This document shows positions 54,381-63,027 of a stretch of DNA of 64,000 nt, piece after piece; positions within the stretch are counted from its first letter, which is position 1, and each line of letters starts with the position of its first letter. The DNA comes from Flagellimonas eckloniae (GTDB taxonomy: Bacteria > Bacteroidota > Bacteroidia > Flavobacteriales > Flavobacteriaceae). The DNA lies in contig NZ_LCTZ01000002.1 in the NCBI RefSeq assembly GCF_001413955.1, positions 1,908,501 to 1,972,500 on the forward strand. Reading direction: 5' to 3'. The notes under the pieces were generated by a model. It ran no database searches and was not told the origin of the DNA. It was given only the letters and a program-made list of their open reading frames with translations. Position numbers and translations under genes: made by a program.

Positions 54381-55763
54381 ATGAAAAAAAACAACTTTGC
54401 CATATTCGCTTTTATTTGCGCTCTACTATGTTTTAATACAGTACCTGCACAGATTCATATTGAAGGAAACGTCGAAATCAATATGAATTCAGGTTTATTT
54501 AGCTGCAATTTTAATCTGGCCAACATCCCCAAGTTAAGTGATTATTCCATTTTACTAAATAAGGGAATGAATGTTAAATATTTTAAAGACAGTGAGAATG
54601 AGTTAATCAACTATGAAGGGTATTATAATGGTAAAATCAAGGGAGAGGCCATAGCCTATACCTTTAAAAATGACTCAACATCAACTATTCCTTCAAAATT
54701 TAATGTGACATATAGAGGCGCTTTTCCGGTTTACTCGAATGACTTCAACAAATTTGATTATAAAGGCATGATCGCCATTAATAATCAAACCCTTAGGGCC
54801 AGTGAGCAAACCAAATGGTACCCCGTTATTTATGATGCCGCCAATGATAGAATTTTAAATAGTTACACTTATGATTTGACCATTACCATTAAGGGCGGCA
54901 ATACCATTTTTGTTAATGGAAACGCTCCAAAAAAAGGAGAAACTTCTCGGTTTGTTTCAAGAAAAGCACACCCCTTGTTATTGTTTGCAGGCACATATAG
55001 TTTTATTGAAAGCAACGGGGATTATATTCTTAACACAGATGTATCAAAGGAAACATCGGAAAAAGTCTTTAATAATACAGCAAACATAAAGTCTATACTT
55101 TCCAAAAATTTAGGTTTAGAATTCACAGATAAGATTTATTTAATCAATCATAAAGCCATTAATAAACGTAGAGAAGGGAGCAGCTGGGGGTTTAATACCT
55201 ACCCTACTTTTGCTTTTACAGGCTTGAATTTTGATAAACTATTAGATGACAACGGAAACTTTTTAAATGACTACTATAGATATTTTGGACATGAGTTTGG
55301 CCATAACTATTTTGGAAACAATGTGATGTCCGGTAAATTAAGTTGGTTTTGGTTAGAATCGTTTGCCGAATATCTCTCATACAATGTAGCTGAGGATTTA
55401 TGCGGAAAAGAATTCCTAAAACAAGTTTTACTTAAGCAGATAAAGAATATTGAGAATGATAGTTTTATTCCTTTAAATAAAATTGAAAATAGAGATGAGA
55501 TTGATGAAAAATATAGATATATCTTGGCTCCATTAATGCTTAAATGTTTTGAAGATAGATTTGGCCGAAATAAAATGAATCTAACCTTAAAATCTTTATT
55601 GGAATTTGCGAAGAGTGAAACCCTCACATTAATGCATTGGAAAGAATCCGCAATAAAAAATGGGATAAAAGAAGAAGCATTTGAAAAATTTGAAAAGGAA
55701 TTTGTTGAAAACCCGGAATTTAAGCAGAATATTATTGATGAAATTAGAAAAAAACACGGTTAA
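54381..55763 (+). CDS. M1-like (gluzincin) secreted metallopeptidase
   Basis: A 460-aa exported protein with a signal peptide (NNFAIFAFICALLCFNTVPAQ). The zinc motif HEFGHNYFG (~304-312) and the third ligand in ESFAEYLSYN (~326) fit the M1 aminopeptidase arrangement HExxH...E. The N-terminal half is beta-rich. It lacks the usual GAMEN exopeptidase motif, so specificity is unclear. The gene is noticeably AT-rich compared with its neighbours. Confidence 0.72.
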   Translation: MKKNNFAIFAFICALLCFNTVPAQIHIEGNVEINMNSGLFSCNFNLANIPKLSDYSILLNKGMNVKYFKDSENELINYEGYYNGKIKGEAIAYTFKNDSTSTIPSKFNVTYRGAFPVYSNDFNKFDYKGMIAINNQTLRASEQTKWYPVIYDAANDRILNSYTYDLTITIKGGNTIFVNGNAPKKGETSRFVSRKAHPLLLFAGTYSFIESNGDYILNTDVSKETSEKVFNNTANIKSILSKNLGLEFTDKIYLINHKAINKRREGSSWGFNTYPTFAFTGLNFDKLLDDNGNFLNDYYRYFGHEFGHNYFGNNVMSGKLSWFWLESFAEYLSYNVAEDLCGKEFLKQVLLKQIKNIENDSFIPLNKIENRDEIDEKYRYILAPLMLKCFEDRFGRNKMNLTLKSLLEFAKSETLTLMHWKESAIKNGIKEEAFEKFEKEFVENPEFKQNIIDEIRKKHG

Positions 55764-55829
55764 CCATGACTACCATAAATTTGGTTGTCTTCCACATCAT
55801 ATTGAAACTATAATTTCAAGAACAAAAAA

Positions 55830-55853
55830 ACACCCAAGCTTTCGCTTGGGTGC
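55830..55853 (-). terminator. terminator of the five-repeat lipoprotein gene
   Basis: CACCCAAGC / GCTTGGGTG (9 bp) with a TTTC (GAAA on the transcript) loop. On the minus strand it is followed by TTTTTTT. Confidence 0.85.
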
Positions 55854-55885
55854 CCGTGACTAGTAAACAAATTTTCTTTTTCAAA

Positions 55886-57625
55886 CTAGTTTCTTGTCAC
55901 TGTAATAGGATTAGAGAGTCCGTAGAATCCATCAAAATCAGACACATTTTTCCCCATTTCAAGGCCAGTTAGACCATCTTCATAGGTTAGGTGCCAAATC
56001 AAGCAAACTCCGGTACCGGCTCCATCAAAATCTACACCCTCAACCGCATCCAAAGTTGGTGGTACTCCTAAAATATTATTTGCATCATCAGTAATTACAT
56101 AGGTTTGGTTAGTGCCGGTAAGTCCGGTAGCATCCAATGTAATCCCGCTTACCATATCTGGGGTTCCATCAACCGTAAAAGTAAAAGGTCCTCCTGAAAG
56201 TGCTCCGGCATTTAATCCTTCCCGAGTTACGGTAATGGAATTGGAAAGGGCATAAAAACCATCTAAATCAGATACGTTGTTACCCCCAGTCAATCCCGTA
56301 AGTCCTTCTTCGTAAGTTATGTGCCATATTAGACAAACACCTGTTCCAGCTCCATCAAAATCCACACCCTCAACCGCATCTATTGTTGGAGGCAAGCCTA
56401 AAATATTGTTCTGATCATCTGTGATTACCCATCCTTGCTTTGAACCTGTTAAATTGGTATCATCCAAAGTAATTCCACTGACCATATCTGGAGTTCCATC
56501 AACGGTAAAAGTAAAAGGTCCTCCTGCAATGGCCCCGGCATCAAGACCTTCTCTAGTAACGGTAATGGAATTAGAGAGCGCATAGAAACCAACCAAATCG
56601 GATACGTTGTTACCACCCGTCAATCCTGTAAGTCCTTCTTCGTAGGTTATGTGCCATATTAGACAAACACCTGTTCCAGCTCCATCAAAATCTACACCCT
56701 CAACCGCATCTATTGTTGGAGGCAAGCCTAAAATATTGTTCTGGTCATCTGTGATTACCCAACCTTGTTTTGAACCTGTCAAATTGGTGTCATCCAAGGT
56801 AATTCCACTGACCATATCTGGGGTTCCATCAACCGTAAAAGTGAATGGCCCACCAGAAATTGCCCCTGCATCCAATGCATTCCTGTTGACCACAACAAAG
56901 TTTGATAACGCGAACTCTCCGGTTAAATCATCAAGATTTCCTCCCATTGCAAGACCTCCCAAACCTGTTGAATATGTAAGGTGATAAATGTAACAGGAAC
57001 CTACACCTGCACCATCAAAATCTACACCTTCAACAGCTTCCAACGTTGGGGGAATACCCAAAATATTCTTTTGGTCATCTGTAATCACATAAGTCTGTGC
57101 ATCACCATTGAGTGATGAGTCATCCAAGACAATACTACTCACCATATCGGGTATACCATCCACTGTAAAGTTGTAAGGACCACCAGATAACATTCCAGCA
57201 TTCAATCCATTTCTAGTAACCGTAATGGAGTTGGAAAGATCATAATCCCCGGAGAAGTCACTGGTGTTCATACCCACTTCCAAACCGGCAAGACCGTCTT
57301 CATAAACCAGATACCAAATAAGGCATATTCCAGCTCCAGCCTCATCAAAATCAACACCTTCAACGGCGTCTAAACTGGGTGGAAGTCCTAAAATATTCCC
57401 TGAATCATCTGTAATCACATAGGTTGAATTACTCCCAACCCGGTTACTATTGTCAATGGTAATTCCACTGACCATATCCGGAATTCCATCAACAGTAAAT
57501 GTAAAAGGTCCGCCAGATAGGGTTCCGGCCTCCAAGGTCACCGGGCCATCATCAGAATCATCATCACAAGAGATCAATATTACTAACATGCCCAATAGTA
57601 GTGCGAATAATTTTAAGTTACTCAT
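55886..57625 (-). CDS. lipoprotein built of five 110-residue repeats
   Basis: A ~579-aa lipoprotein (ATG at 57625; lipobox ISC in VILISCDDDSDD). The rest is five tandem repeats of exactly 110 residues. Each holds GGPFTFTVDG, PDMVSGI, YVITDD...NILG[LVI]PP, AVEGVDFD[GE]AG, one conserved Cys in G[VIS]C[LY]I, a GLTGL element and LSN.ITV.R. It is probably a string of surface beta domains of the kind seen in large secreted flavobacterial proteins. Units 3 and 4 are almost identical. The single Cys in each unit is suggestive of a structural or binding role. Function is unknown. Confidence 0.8.
   Translation of the reverse strand: MSNLKLFALLLGMLVILISCDDDSDDGPVTLEAGTLSGGPFTFTVDGIPDMVSGITIDNSNRVGSNSTYVITDDSGNILGLPPSLDAVEGVDFDEAGAGICLIWYLVYEDGLAGLEVGMNTSDFSGDYDLSNSITVTRNGLNAGMLSGGPYNFTVDGIPDMVSSIVLDDSSLNGDAQTYVITDDQKNILGIPPTLEAVEGVDFDGAGVGSCYIYHLTYSTGLGGLAMGGNLDDLTGEFALSNFVVVNRNALDAGAISGGPFTFTVDGTPDMVSGITLDDTNLTGSKQGWVITDDQNNILGLPPTIDAVEGVDFDGAGTGVCLIWHITYEEGLTGLTGGNNVSDLVGFYALSNSITVTREGLDAGAIAGGPFTFTVDGTPDMVSGITLDDTNLTGSKQGWVITDDQNNILGLPPTIDAVEGVDFDGAGTGVCLIWHITYEEGLTGLTGGNNVSDLDGFYALSNSITVTREGLNAGALSGGPFTFTVDGTPDMVSGITLDATGLTGTNQTYVITDDANNILGVPPTLDAVEGVDFDGAGTGVCLIWHLTYEDGLTGLEMGKNVSDFDGFYGLSNPITVTRN
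55889..57538 (-). repeat. five tandem 330-bp coding repeats
   Basis: The GC-rich '..CC.GCA' anchor near the start of each unit falls at 56201, 56531, 56861, 57191 and 57521, an exact 330-bp period with no indels. The two inner units (roughly 56222-56881) are the closest pair, pointing to recent duplication or gene conversion. Confidence 0.85.
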
Positions 57626-57853
57626 TTTCGTGTTTTTTATATTACATGGCAAAAGAAGAAGGAAGTTGTTGCAGAAGTATCACGTAAAAATCAAAATTTC
57701 TTATATACTGACAATCAATTATTTAAATTAAAAATGATGTCTTTTTGTAAAGATTTGTCCAAAAACCAGACTTTTTAAGCAGTATCCATTATAAATTTTA
57801 TAGGAAACGGTGAACTTTCCGTGATACTTTACATTTTAATTCGTTGTATATAT

Positions 57854-58567
57854 ATGAAGAGAGTCTTAATTGTTGAGGATGATATTGAGATTATCCGACT
57901 TTTAGAAATACATCTGAAAGATTTGGGCTGCCTGGTTATCACGGCCAATAGGGGTGATATTGGATTGAGAAAAGCCATCAGCGAAAAACCTGATCTTATT
58001 ATTCTTGATGTAATGCTCCCAGAAATGGACGGCATTGAAATCTGCCAAAAGATACGAGCACAAGAAATTAAGTCTCCCATTATGATGCTTACGGCGCGAT
58101 CAGAAGAAATAGATAAGGTATTGGGACTGGAAGTTGGTGCTGATGATTACCTGACCAAGCCATTTAGCGTTAGAGAATTTATTGCCCGGGTAAAAGCGAT
58201 TTTTAGAAGGCAAAAAATGGATGTTGCTTCCCCTTCTTCTGAAAAGAACCCAAAATTGATGCAGTTTGATATCCTTTCCATTGATATTGATATGCGCAAA
58301 GTGCTTTTGGACGGCAAAAAAATTGAACTTTCACCCAAAGAATTTGAACTTCTGGTCCTTTTATCCTCCAACCCCGGTAAGAGCTATGACCGTACCAAAT
58401 TGTTGAACATGATCTGGGGCTATGATTTTCAAGGGTATGAGCATACGGTGAACTCACATATCAATCGCTTGCGATCAAAAATTGAACCGGATATGAGCAA
58501 TCCAAAATTTATTCTGACCACATGGGGTGTGGGCTATAAATTTAATGAGGAACTTAGGGAAACTTGA
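57854..58567 (+). CDS. OmpR/PhoB-family response regulator
   Basis: A 237-aa regulator (ATG at 57854, MKRVLIVEDD; a GTG at 57821 is possible but adds an unlikely extension). The receiver domain has the acidic pair ED(8-10), the phosphoacceptor D52 (LIILDVMLPEMDG) and K~102 (LTKPFS). A C-terminal winged helix (~140-235) shows LSPKEFELLVLLSSNPG and HINRLRSKIE. It is co-encoded with the kinase 13 nt downstream. The signal is unknown. Confidence 0.93.
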   Translation: MKRVLIVEDDIEIIRLLEIHLKDLGCLVITANRGDIGLRKAISEKPDLIILDVMLPEMDGIEICQKIRAQEIKSPIMMLTARSEEIDKVLGLEVGADDYLTKPFSVREFIARVKAIFRRQKMDVASPSSEKNPKLMQFDILSIDIDMRKVLLDGKKIELSPKEFELLVLLSSNPGKSYDRTKLLNMIWGYDFQGYEHTVNSHINRLRSKIEPDMSNPKFILTTWGVGYKFNEELRET

Positions 58568-58580
58568 ACAAAGCAAACAA

Positions 58581-60074
58581 ATGAAAAACAACATCCTTTC
58601 TACCAGATTCATTCTTAAACTTACCCTCTCCTTCCTCGCCATTTTATTACTTGCCGGCATAGGGTATACCATTACCTCCATATATCTATCCAATAAGTAT
58701 TTTTACGAGACCACACAGCGGTTACATGCCAATCTTGCACAGGATCTTATCGATGAAAAATTTAAGAACACGCATCCTTTTGATTCTACGGGAAATGTAA
58801 ACAAGCCTCTTTTTGGGGATATTATGCATGATATGATGGCCGTAAACCGTGCCATAGAGGTCTATCTTTTGGATAACTCCGGTAGTGTGCAATATTCAGT
58901 GGTACTAGATCATGATGCCCCAGAAACAAAAGAGAAAAAGATTAACCTTCAACCCATTAAGAAATTTATTGATGAGAAGGGAGCAAACTATACTTTGGGA
59001 GACGATCCAAAGGATTTGACAAAACAGACTATTTTTTCCGCAGCCCGTTTTAACCAAGATGGTAATGAAGGCTACGTATATATTGTTTTGGCCGGTGAAG
59101 ATTTTTTGGCAACACGGAGCGATTTATTTCAAAGTTATTTTATGCGTTTGGGCCTTGGAGGTTCATTATTAACGCTAATTTTTGCAACGCTTTTGGGAGT
59201 ACTAGCCATTTGGTACCTCACCCGTAGCCTTCGGAAAATCATTTATGCCGCAAAACGTTTTCAACAGGGAGATCTCCAATACCGAATTGAAAATGCTGAA
59301 AAAACAGATTTGGCCAATGTTGCAAGTACGTATAATAGTATGGCAGATACCATCTTATCGGATATTGAAAAAATAAAATCCATTGAATTATTGCGTCAGG
59401 AACTCATTGCCAATATTTCGCATGATCTTAGAACACCTTTATCCATAATACAGGGCTATATTGAAACATTGCATATGAAAGATGCTGAGCTTTCTGCTAA
59501 GGAACGTGCAGCATATTTAAAAACGGTGTCCCGAAGCAGTGAACGACTATCCAAACTGGTTTCACAGCTCTTTGAATATTCAAAACTTGAGGCCAACCAG
59601 ATCCAACCTGAAAAAGAACCCTTTTTGATCAGTGAACTGGCAAACGACATCCATAGAAATTATTCGTTATTGGCAGAACAGAAGAACATTGATCTAAAAC
59701 TTTCCATGAACGAAAGTATTCCTCTGGTTTTTGCCGATATCTCCCTTGTGGAAAGAGCCATTCAAAACTTAATGGACAATGCCCTAAAATTTACTCCTGA
59801 AGGTGGTGAGGTTATCGTAAAAATTGAAGCTGAAAACGATCATGTTGAAGTTACAATCCAGGATTCTGGACCTGGAATAAAAAAGGACAATCAGGCTCTG
59901 ATTTTTGAGCGCTATCGCCAAACTAAGGCAGGTCAAGAAAAAGAGGGAACTGGATTAGGGTTGGCCATTGTAAAGAAAATAATGGAGATTCATGACAGTA
60001 GCATCAAAGTTTTGAGCAAGCCCAATGAGGGCACTTCATTTAGTTTTAGCCTTCCTGTATATGCAGTGAACTAG
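58581..60074 (+). CDS. two-component sensor histidine kinase
   Basis: A 497-aa kinase (ATG at 58581). Two transmembrane helices (~12-32 and ~190-210) enclose a ~155-aa periplasmic sensor region, then HAMP (~212-265), HisKA with ISHDLRTPLS (His ~280) and a HATPase domain: N-box LMDNALKF, G1 DSGPGI, G2 GTGLGLAIV. It is expected to phosphorylate the response regulator upstream. The egtB gene follows 37 nt later. Confidence 0.92.
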   Translation: MKNNILSTRFILKLTLSFLAILLLAGIGYTITSIYLSNKYFYETTQRLHANLAQDLIDEKFKNTHPFDSTGNVNKPLFGDIMHDMMAVNRAIEVYLLDNSGSVQYSVVLDHDAPETKEKKINLQPIKKFIDEKGANYTLGDDPKDLTKQTIFSAARFNQDGNEGYVYIVLAGEDFLATRSDLFQSYFMRLGLGGSLLTLIFATLLGVLAIWYLTRSLRKIIYAAKRFQQGDLQYRIENAEKTDLANVASTYNSMADTILSDIEKIKSIELLRQELIANISHDLRTPLSIIQGYIETLHMKDAELSAKERAAYLKTVSRSSERLSKLVSQLFEYSKLEANQIQPEKEPFLISELANDIHRNYSLLAEQKNIDLKLSMNESIPLVFADISLVERAIQNLMDNALKFTPEGGEVIVKIEAENDHVEVTIQDSGPGIKKDNQALIFERYRQTKAGQEKEGTGLGLAIVKKIMEIHDSSIKVLSKPNEGTSFSFSLPVYAVN

Positions 60075-60111
60075 TCCATTTTTCGCTATCTTTAAGGAGT
60101 AAAACCTGTTT

Positions 60112-61272
60112 ATGATTCTTACCGATTCCGTGGTTGATTTCTTTCTGGAAACCCGAAAACACTCCGAAGATATCTGTCAACCCCTAGAAATTGAGGACTA
60201 TGTAGTACAGCCAGTAGTGGATGTAAGTCCTCCCAAATGGCATTTGGGACATACTACCTGGTTTTTTGAGGAATTTATCCTAAAACCACATGTCGAAAAT
60301 TATGTTTTGTTTGATGAGGACTTCTCTTTTGTTTTTAATAGTTACTATGAAACGGTTGGAAAACGAGTTGTCCGTTCTGACAGGGGAAATCTATCTAGAC
60401 CATCCGTAAAAAAGGTATATGAGTATCGAAATTATGTGACTGAGGGAATCAAAAAGCTTTTTGAAACCAATCAAAATGAAGAAATCAATGCCCTTTTGGA
60501 AATAGGCATCCATCACGAAAAACAGCATCAGGAACTGTTATTGACGGACATCAAATTTATTCTTGGAAACAATCCTCTTTTGCCCGCATATTCCACAGCA
60601 TTTATAGACCACCCTATTGAAACCCATCAAAAAGACTGGATTACGATTGATGAAGGTGTTTATGAAATTGGACATAATTCCAATGATTTTTGTTATGACA
60701 ATGAATTGGAAAGACACAAAGTATATCTTCATTCCTATGAAATTTCCAACAAATTGGTGACCAATGGGGAATACATTGAATTTATGGAAGCAGGAGGTTA
60801 TCAACGTTTTGATATCTGGCACGCGGAAGGATGGGATTGGGTGAACCAAAATCAGATTTCTGCACCTTTATATTGGCATAAAATTGATAATGAATGGCAT
60901 AATTACACCGCTAAAGGACTTCAAAAAGTGAAGGGAGAAGCCCCTTTAACCCATATCTCATATTTTGAAGCTTTTGCTTATGCACAATGGAAAGGACATC
61001 GCCTACCAACAGAGTTTGAATGGGAAGCTGCACAGACTTTCTTTCCTTGGGGTAAACGATGGGAATGGACTGAGAGTGCTTATCTCCCCTACCCTAATTA
61101 CAAAAAAGTGGATGGAGCCTTGGGAGAGTACAATGGTAAATTTATGGTGAGTCAAAAAGTGCTAAGGGGAGGCTCTGTAGCTACCCCTATAAAACATACG
61201 CGGCATACCTATAGAAATTTTTTCCATCCACAACTAAGATGGCAATTCACCGGATTAAGGTTAGCCAAATAA
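60112..61272 (+). CDS. egtB: ergothioneine biosynthesis protein EgtB (iron-dependent sulfoxide synthase)
   Basis: A 386-aa protein. An N-terminal DinB-like helical domain (~1-160) bears the three iron-binding His: H47 in WHLGHTTWF and H135/H139 in HHEKQHQELL. A C-terminal formylglycine-generating-enzyme-type domain (~170-386) has ISNKLVTNGEYIEFM and RLPTEFEWEAAQ and ends LRWQFTGLRLAK. EgtB joins a thiol to C2 of hercynine. Because no gamma-glutamylcysteine ligase (EgtA) or amidase (EgtC) is nearby, it probably uses cysteine directly. A TATCTTTA box at 60087 may be its promoter. Confidence 0.9.
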   Translation: MILTDSVVDFFLETRKHSEDICQPLEIEDYVVQPVVDVSPPKWHLGHTTWFFEEFILKPHVENYVLFDEDFSFVFNSYYETVGKRVVRSDRGNLSRPSVKKVYEYRNYVTEGIKKLFETNQNEEINALLEIGIHHEKQHQELLLTDIKFILGNNPLLPAYSTAFIDHPIETHQKDWITIDEGVYEIGHNSNDFCYDNELERHKVYLHSYEISNKLVTNGEYIEFMEAGGYQRFDIWHAEGWDWVNQNQISAPLYWHKIDNEWHNYTAKGLQKVKGEAPLTHISYFEAFAYAQWKGHRLPTEFEWEAAQTFFPWGKRWEWTESAYLPYPNYKKVDGALGEYNGKFMVSQKVLRGGSVATPIKHTRHTYRNFFHPQLRWQFTGLRLAK

Positions 61273-61288
61273 TCGCGACATATACCAT

Positions 61289-62257
61289 ATGCAAAATACC
61301 AATATCTCAACTTTTACCTCAGTTTTTGAGCAAGAAGTCTACGAAGGATTAACTACATATCCGAAACATTTATCTTCCAAATATTTTTATGATGAAATAG
61401 GTGATAAACTCTTTCAGGACATCATGGCTATGCCCGAATATTACCTAACTGATTGTGAATTCGCTATCCTTGATAAAGAAAAAGAGAACATTGCTACATT
61501 GTTTTCAAAATCGGGAGAACCTTTTAGTTTATATGAACTTGGAGCCGGAGACGGTAAAAAGACAAAAGTATTGCTTCGTCACTTTGTGAAAAACAATATT
61601 TCTTTTGACTACAGACCAATAGATATTAGTCAAAACGCGTTGAATCAATTGGAGAATTCAATAAGAAAGGAAATTCCAAAGGTAGAAGTCAATACCATAC
61701 AGGGTACCTATGTTGATACGTTAAGGGATATTGGAAATGCAAATGATAGAAAAAAAATCATTCTTTTTTTGGGTTCCAATATTGGAAATCTAAAGCATGC
61801 CCAAGCTGTTCAATTCTTAAGAGACATGAGGGATTCCATTAATCCAGGGGATTTAATTTTCATGGGATTCGATCAAAAAAAACATCCCCAAGCTATTTTG
61901 GATGCCTATAATGACAAAACAGGAATAACCGAGGCTTTTAATAAGAATATTTTAACTCGTATCAACAAAGAAATGGGCGGCAACTTTGATTTGGACCTAT
62001 TTATGCATTGGGAGGTATATGATCCAGAAACTGGCACTGCCAAAAGCTATTTGGTTTCCAAGGAAGAACAAATGGTTCAAATTGAAAGCTTAAAACTTGA
62101 AATACGTTTTAATGCCTGGGAAACAATTCACACGGAAATCTCTCAAAAATATGATGATGATACTGTGGAGTGGTTGGCTAAGGAAGCAGGGCTTACAATT
62201 ACTGAGGTATTTTCAGATAAAGAGCAGCAATACAAAAACTATATATTTAAAAAATAA
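61289..62257 (+). CDS. egtD: L-histidine N(alpha)-methyltransferase EgtD
   Basis: A 322-aa SAM-dependent enzyme that trimethylates histidine to hercynine. The family opening (FEQEVYEGLTTYPKHLSSKYFYDE), SAM-binding LYELGAGDGKKTK (~81-93), FLGSNIGN (~160) and the C-terminal end all agree with EgtD. It follows egtB by 16 nt, so it is the first chemical step encoded second in the operon. The product pathway needs SAM, which links the cluster to the metK block. Confidence 0.92.
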   Translation: MQNTNISTFTSVFEQEVYEGLTTYPKHLSSKYFYDEIGDKLFQDIMAMPEYYLTDCEFAILDKEKENIATLFSKSGEPFSLYELGAGDGKKTKVLLRHFVKNNISFDYRPIDISQNALNQLENSIRKEIPKVEVNTIQGTYVDTLRDIGNANDRKKIILFLGSNIGNLKHAQAVQFLRDMRDSINPGDLIFMGFDQKKHPQAILDAYNDKTGITEAFNKNILTRINKEMGGNFDLDLFMHWEVYDPETGTAKSYLVSKEEQMVQIESLKLEIRFNAWETIHTEISQKYDDDTVEWLAKEAGLTITEVFSDKEQQYKNYIFKK

Positions 62258-62260
62258 TTT

Positions 62261-62542
62261 ATGAAAGCAATATGGAACAATACAGTCATTGCTGAAAGTA
62301 ATGAAACTGTTATGGTTGAAAACAACCATTATTTTCCCGAAGAAAGCATAAAAAAAGAGTATTTTAAAGCTAGTGACACACATACGACTTGTCCGTGGAA
62401 AGGCATTGCTTCATATTATAGCCTAGAAGTAGATGGAAAGGAAAATATTGACGCTGCTTGGTATTACCCAGAAACAAGTGAACTAGCCAGAAATATAAAG
62501 GGAAGAATAGCTTTTTGGAAAGGGGTCACCATTGAAAAATAG
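62261..62542 (+). CDS. DUF427 domain protein
   Basis: A 93-aa protein with the DUF427 pattern: MKAIWNNTVIAES, YFPEESI, TCPWKGIASYYSLEV, AAWYYPETS and GRIAFWKG. It lies 3 nt after egtD, so it is probably co-translated. The family function is unknown. Association with an egt operon may be a clue or may be incidental. Its stop codon lies inside the inverted repeat at 62525-62558. Confidence 0.85.
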   Translation: MKAIWNNTVIAESNETVMVENNHYFPEESIKKEYFKASDTHTTCPWKGIASYYSLEVDGKENIDAAWYYPETSELARNIKGRIAFWKGVTIEK

Positions 62543-62558
62543 AATTTCAATGATGACC
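62525..62558. terminator. bidirectional terminator between DUF427 and the CBM-like gene
   Basis: GGTCA-C-CATTGAAA / TTTCAATG-A-TGACC (13 bp and one mismatch) with a 7-nt loop, followed by short T/A runs on both strands. It overlaps the DUF427 stop. Confidence 0.5.
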
Positions 62559-62566
62559 TTTAAGCT

Positions 62567-62863
62567 TCATACTTCAAGTACCGCATTTTCCGTACCTGCA
62601 TAATCGTTCCATTGAAAACGATCTGCTTCGGCATCGTTGATGTAGTTACCGTCCACTAAATATCTGAACTCGTAACTGTTTTCATTTGGAAACTCAAAAG
62701 TACCTTTAAATGTTCCATTTTTCAGCTTTTTTAATTTACTTCCTTTAGGGTTCCAGTTGTTGAAATCACCAACAACGGCAACTTTTTTTGCTTCGTCAGC
62801 AGGTACAGAGAAGGTTACCTTGCAAACTGGCTTACTTTTCAGGTATTGTTTTTTAATTGCCAT
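62567..62863 (-). CDS. small AMPK/isoamylase early-set type glycogen-binding protein
   Basis: A 98-aa stand-alone CBM48/AMPK-beta type domain: VTFSVPADEAKKVAVVGDFNNWNPKGSKL, GTFKGTFEFPNENSYEFRYLVDG, DAEADRF. The Trp and Asn of GDFNNWNP are typical glycan-binding positions. There is no catalytic domain. It may bind glycogen or an enzyme of glycogen metabolism; none is nearby. Confidence 0.85.
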   Translation of the reverse strand: MAIKKQYLKSKPVCKVTFSVPADEAKKVAVVGDFNNWNPKGSKLKKLKNGTFKGTFEFPNENSYEFRYLVDGNYINDAEADRFQWNDYAGTENAVLEV

Positions 62864-63027
62864 GACACTTTGATTTTTCTTATTGAAATTAATTACAAAA
62901 CAATAGATAAAACCACTTACTTACAACAAGTTACGTTCGATTTATCATATTGATAAAATGCTCCTAACAATAGGATTATCTTTGCAAAATTAGCAGCTTA
63001 TTTTTCAAAAAAAATGATATTTGTCAT

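Noticed and set aside
62977..62984. TATCTTTG on the plus strand as a promoter for a small RNA
   Set aside because: An exact -7 match, but there is no plus-strand gene downstream, no -33 box at proper spacing and no terminator for a short RNA.
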